Positions 62,131 through 64,000 of a stretch of 64,000 bases of DNA are shown here, one piece after another. Below the pieces are notes generated by a model. It saw only the letters and a list, made by a program, of their open reading frames with translations, was not told the DNA's origin and searched no databases. Position numbers and translations under genes: made by a program. Source of the stretch: Alistipes sp. (GTDB taxonomy: Bacteria; Bacteroidota; Bacteroidia; Bacteroidales; Rikenellaceae). The stretch lies in NCBI GenBank assembly GCA_022511345.1, contig JAFLRR010000004.1:1-64000 (forward strand), given 5' to 3'. Each line of letters opens with the position of its first letter. Position 1 is the first letter of the stretch.

Positions 62131-63417
62131 TTATTTATGAGTTACATTCCAAGGGAAAGTATAAATAGCGTCGTTTATATTGATATTAATATGCATAACT
62201 ATGCCTTTTCGCCGTTGAATATGGATATATCCTGATATTGTTTCTCCGGGATATATTGTTGTCTTTTTTAGATAGCCTTCATCCTTTGCAGCTCTTTCCG
62301 ATAATAATGCGTTATCGTACGCAGCTATTCTATTACTTGCTATAATTTGAGCTTGGTATGCAGCGGCTCCATTATAAGTGGTTGTTGTCGATGTTGAGTG
62401 ACCATAATATGACGAGTTCCCAGAATAACTTCCATAGGCATATCCGCCACTGCCATATGCCGAAGCACTGCCATAACTAGAGGAGAATCCACTATATGAT
62501 GAATTCGTGGTGGAACTTGAGTACCCGGCATTAGATGCTGCCATACCCTCTGCGAATGCATTAAGAGCCATTGCCCAATTTTGTCGTCTACGCACCTTTT
62601 TCATATATTCATCTGCAGAAAATACTTTTAGCTCAAATTCTTGTCCATTTGCATCCAATAATGATGCAGTAATCTTTTCTGGTTCAAAGTCGATAGGAAA
62701 CATCGAATTGTTTGCTATTATGATTGGTATCTGGAAATACTTTCCATAATCTCGCACTTGATTATTAGTCATACCTATCATTATGCCATTTTTATTATAA
62801 TATGGCCATTCTTCTCCATTCTTATACTCAGTTAGTTTTTCATTTAAGGATGGAGATTCATATATGGGCTGTTTGGTGATAAAGTTTATTTTACTACAAA
62901 ATCCATCTTTATTAGAAACTATATAATAATTGTGGATTGGCTCTCCATTCCTATATTCAATTTGTATACATATGTCCCCATTTTCAGAGAACTCTGTATA
63001 AACACCTTCTAACTTATCATCTTTAAAATAGGCGTGTAAAGAAATAAGTCCATCTTCCTTATATCTTGTATATTCACCATCTTGCTTGCCATTAGTCCTA
63101 AAACCTTTCTGTTCAATATTTCCAGACTTATAGTAATTGGTGAACTCTCCATCAAATACTGATTTTGAATCATCGTATTTGTCTATGGTAATGTAATATC
63201 CCTCCGATTGTAATTCCCCTGTAATATAATAATCACGGAATGGTTTTCTAAAATTACTATCATTTGATTCCGAGACGATACGATAGTATGTGGCAAATGC
63301 TTTTACCTCGACACCCTTCCAGTCTTTATTATAATACAGAGTGTCAACTCGCATTTGTGCAAAACTAGGAGTCGATGTTATCACCCCCAAAACTAGTAGC
63401 GTAAGATTCTTTCTCAT
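62131..63417 (-). CDS. AT-rich exported protein with MORN/YwqK-type repeats
   Basis: 428 residues with a signal peptide (ending PSFAQ). The N-terminal half repeats FxDYYxTGELQxEGYY-like and NYYKSGNIEQKGFR units, the pattern of the MORN/YwqK-type beta repeats. A low-complexity Ser/Tyr/Gly/Ala tract spans about 318-365, and a C-terminal beta segment (YPGETISGYIHIQRRKG) follows. The gene is clearly AT-rich against the GC-rich flanks, suggesting horizontal origin. Some YwqK proteins are labelled antitoxins, but no toxin is adjacent. Function unknown. Confidence 0.7.
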   Translation of the reverse strand: MRKNLTLLVLGVITSTPSFAQMRVDTLYYNKDWKGVEVKAFATYYRIVSESNDSNFRKPFRDYYITGELQSEGYYITIDKYDDSKSVFDGEFTNYYKSGNIEQKGFRTNGKQDGEYTRYKEDGLISLHAYFKDDKLEGVYTEFSENGDICIQIEYRNGEPIHNYYIVSNKDGFCSKINFITKQPIYESPSLNEKLTEYKNGEEWPYYNKNGIMIGMTNNQVRDYGKYFQIPIIIANNSMFPIDFEPEKITASLLDANGQEFELKVFSADEYMKKVRRRQNWAMALNAFAEGMAASNAGYSSSTTNSSYSGFSSSYGSASAYGSGGYAYGSYSGNSSYYGHSTSTTTTYNGAAAYQAQIIASNRIAAYDNALLSERAAKDEGYLKKTTIYPGETISGYIHIQRRKGIVMHINININDAIYTFPWNVTHK

Positions 63418-63494
63418 TTTTAATACTCTTTATACCCTTTGCTGCCATGAGAGCTTATTATTCACGAAAGCGTGGAGCTGTATGCCGCATCTTT

Positions 63495-63610
63495 GAATGA
63501 AGGTCCTGAGAAAACCTTTGTGTACGGATGTGATATAGCAGTCCACGCCGATGCGTGAGAACCACTATGCTATCCTTGTACACGTTTGAAAGTCTCTCAG
63601 GTTTTCATTC
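63495..63610 (+). ncRNA. Candidate structured RNA: long stem-loop
   Basis: A 116-base imperfect inverted repeat: GAATGA/TCATTC at the base, AGGTC/GGTTT, CTGAGA/TCTCAG, GTGTAC/GTACAC, TAGCA/TGCTA and an apical CACGC-CGAT-GCGTG hairpin. The AGGTC/GGTTT step pairs only through G-U wobbles if the plus strand is transcribed; the minus strand would have A-C mismatches. That favours a plus-strand RNA. No reverse transcriptase gene is adjacent, and no promoter consensus was found, so the class is unknown. Confidence 0.4.
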
Positions 63611-63694
63611 GCAAGAGATAAGCATAACGCTTCTTTATGTCTTTTGGGTAGAGTCGTTCTCTATCCATTTATAAAGGTAATAAAAAGTTTTTGA

Positions 63695-64000
63695 AAATAT
63701 GATATCGACTATTTGCAGTTGGTGAGTGTGTCGCCCGAAGAGCGGCGCTATGGCAACCGTGAACGCGAGGTTGCGGAGATTAGCCGTGCGGCCAAACTGC
63801 TGGCCAAGGAACTGGATATTCCCGTTGTGCTGCTGGCTCAGTTGTCGCGTAAGGTGGAGGAACGTGCGGACAAGACGTCGTTGCTGTCGGACTTGCGTGA
63901 GTCGGGCGCGATAGAGCAGGACGCCGATATGGTAATCTTCATCGACCGACCGGCTGTGTATGGCATCGAATCCTTTGATGGCGGACGGTACGGCACTATA
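63695..64000 (+). pseudogene. dnaB: 5'-truncated replicative helicase DnaB, C-terminal part
   Basis: After a stop at 63692-63694 the frame reads [25 protein letters not shown]..., the Walker B strand of the DnaB RecA-like domain, followed by [15 protein letters not shown] and [17 protein letters not shown], then runs past the window edge. The N-terminal domain and Walker A are absent upstream, where the sequence is AT-rich and unrelated. The break falls exactly before Walker B. It is a truncated copy, or one part of a gene split by an insertion. Confidence 0.75.

Noticed and set aside
63440..63520. Group II intron domain V near GAGCTGTATGCCGC
   Set aside because: The 5' half resembles domain V but the required GAAA-capped hairpin and ACGTACGGTT complement are absent and no intron-encoded protein is present.

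Overview
The window looks like chromosomal DNA of a high-GC gut Bacteroidales, most likely a Rikenellaceae/Alistipes-type organism. This is inferred from SusC/SusD-type glycan uptake genes, repeated Bacteroidetes promoters (TTTG, 19-20 bases, TAnnTTTG), lipoprotein signal peptides, a carboxynorspermidine decarboxylase, and a cysteate synthase of the kind expected in sulfonolipid-making Alistipes. No rRNA gene is present to settle the taxon. There are no CRISPR arrays or complete insertion sequences.

Layout. 1-11710 (minus) is a polysaccharide-utilisation-type operon: SusC, SusD, a DUF1735/F5-8 surface lipoprotein, an M60-like metallopeptidase, a GH109 alpha-N-acetylgalactosaminidase-like lipoprotein and a truncated DUF4988 lipoprotein. 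The enzyme pair suggests O-glycosylated mucin as the target. 11789-24397 (minus) is housekeeping: tsaB, smpB, an AlkD-like protein, DUF4831, a tightly overlapping YbbR-coaE-folP-lolD-TIGR02757-trmN6 operon, a TonB receptor, then nspC-cysteate synthase-manA. 24491-32763 (plus) holds gcvP, slyD coupled to a protein-kinase-like gene, and an SLBB export/Wzz pair. 32844-43568 holds an acyl-CoA ligase with an odd repeat insertion, a TPR protein, tadA, aspS, and the dTDP-rhamnose operon rmlACDB downstream of a biotin-dependent carboxyltransferase.

44088-52719 contains a thioredoxin-like gene with meaB, a SIR2 deacylase, TM2 and DUF2752 membrane proteins, and the most notable module: a promoter followed by steroid 5-alpha-reductase, an old-yellow-enzyme reductase, a short-chain dehydrogenase and a DUF748 protein. 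The first three match the 5AR/5BR/3-beta-HSDH gene set described for bile-acid and steroid conversion (isoallolithocholate formation) in other gut Bacteroidetes.

52796-56315 has two tRNA-Pro genes, a GH28 glycosidase and a tyrosine recombinase resembling Bacteroidetes DNA invertases. 56568-61626 (minus) is a five-gene heterodisulfide-reductase-like redox cluster (HdrC, HdrB, HdrA, HdrC2, and a membrane HdrE/D or DsrM/K-like fusion) with no assigned substrate.

The right end (61695-64000) is mosaic: an excisionase-like fragment without a start, an AT-rich YwqK/MORN-type gene, a long stem-loop that pairs better as plus-strand RNA, and a 5'-truncated dnaB. It looks like the edge of a decayed mobile region. 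Large open frames antisense to many genes are shadows caused by high GC and are left out.
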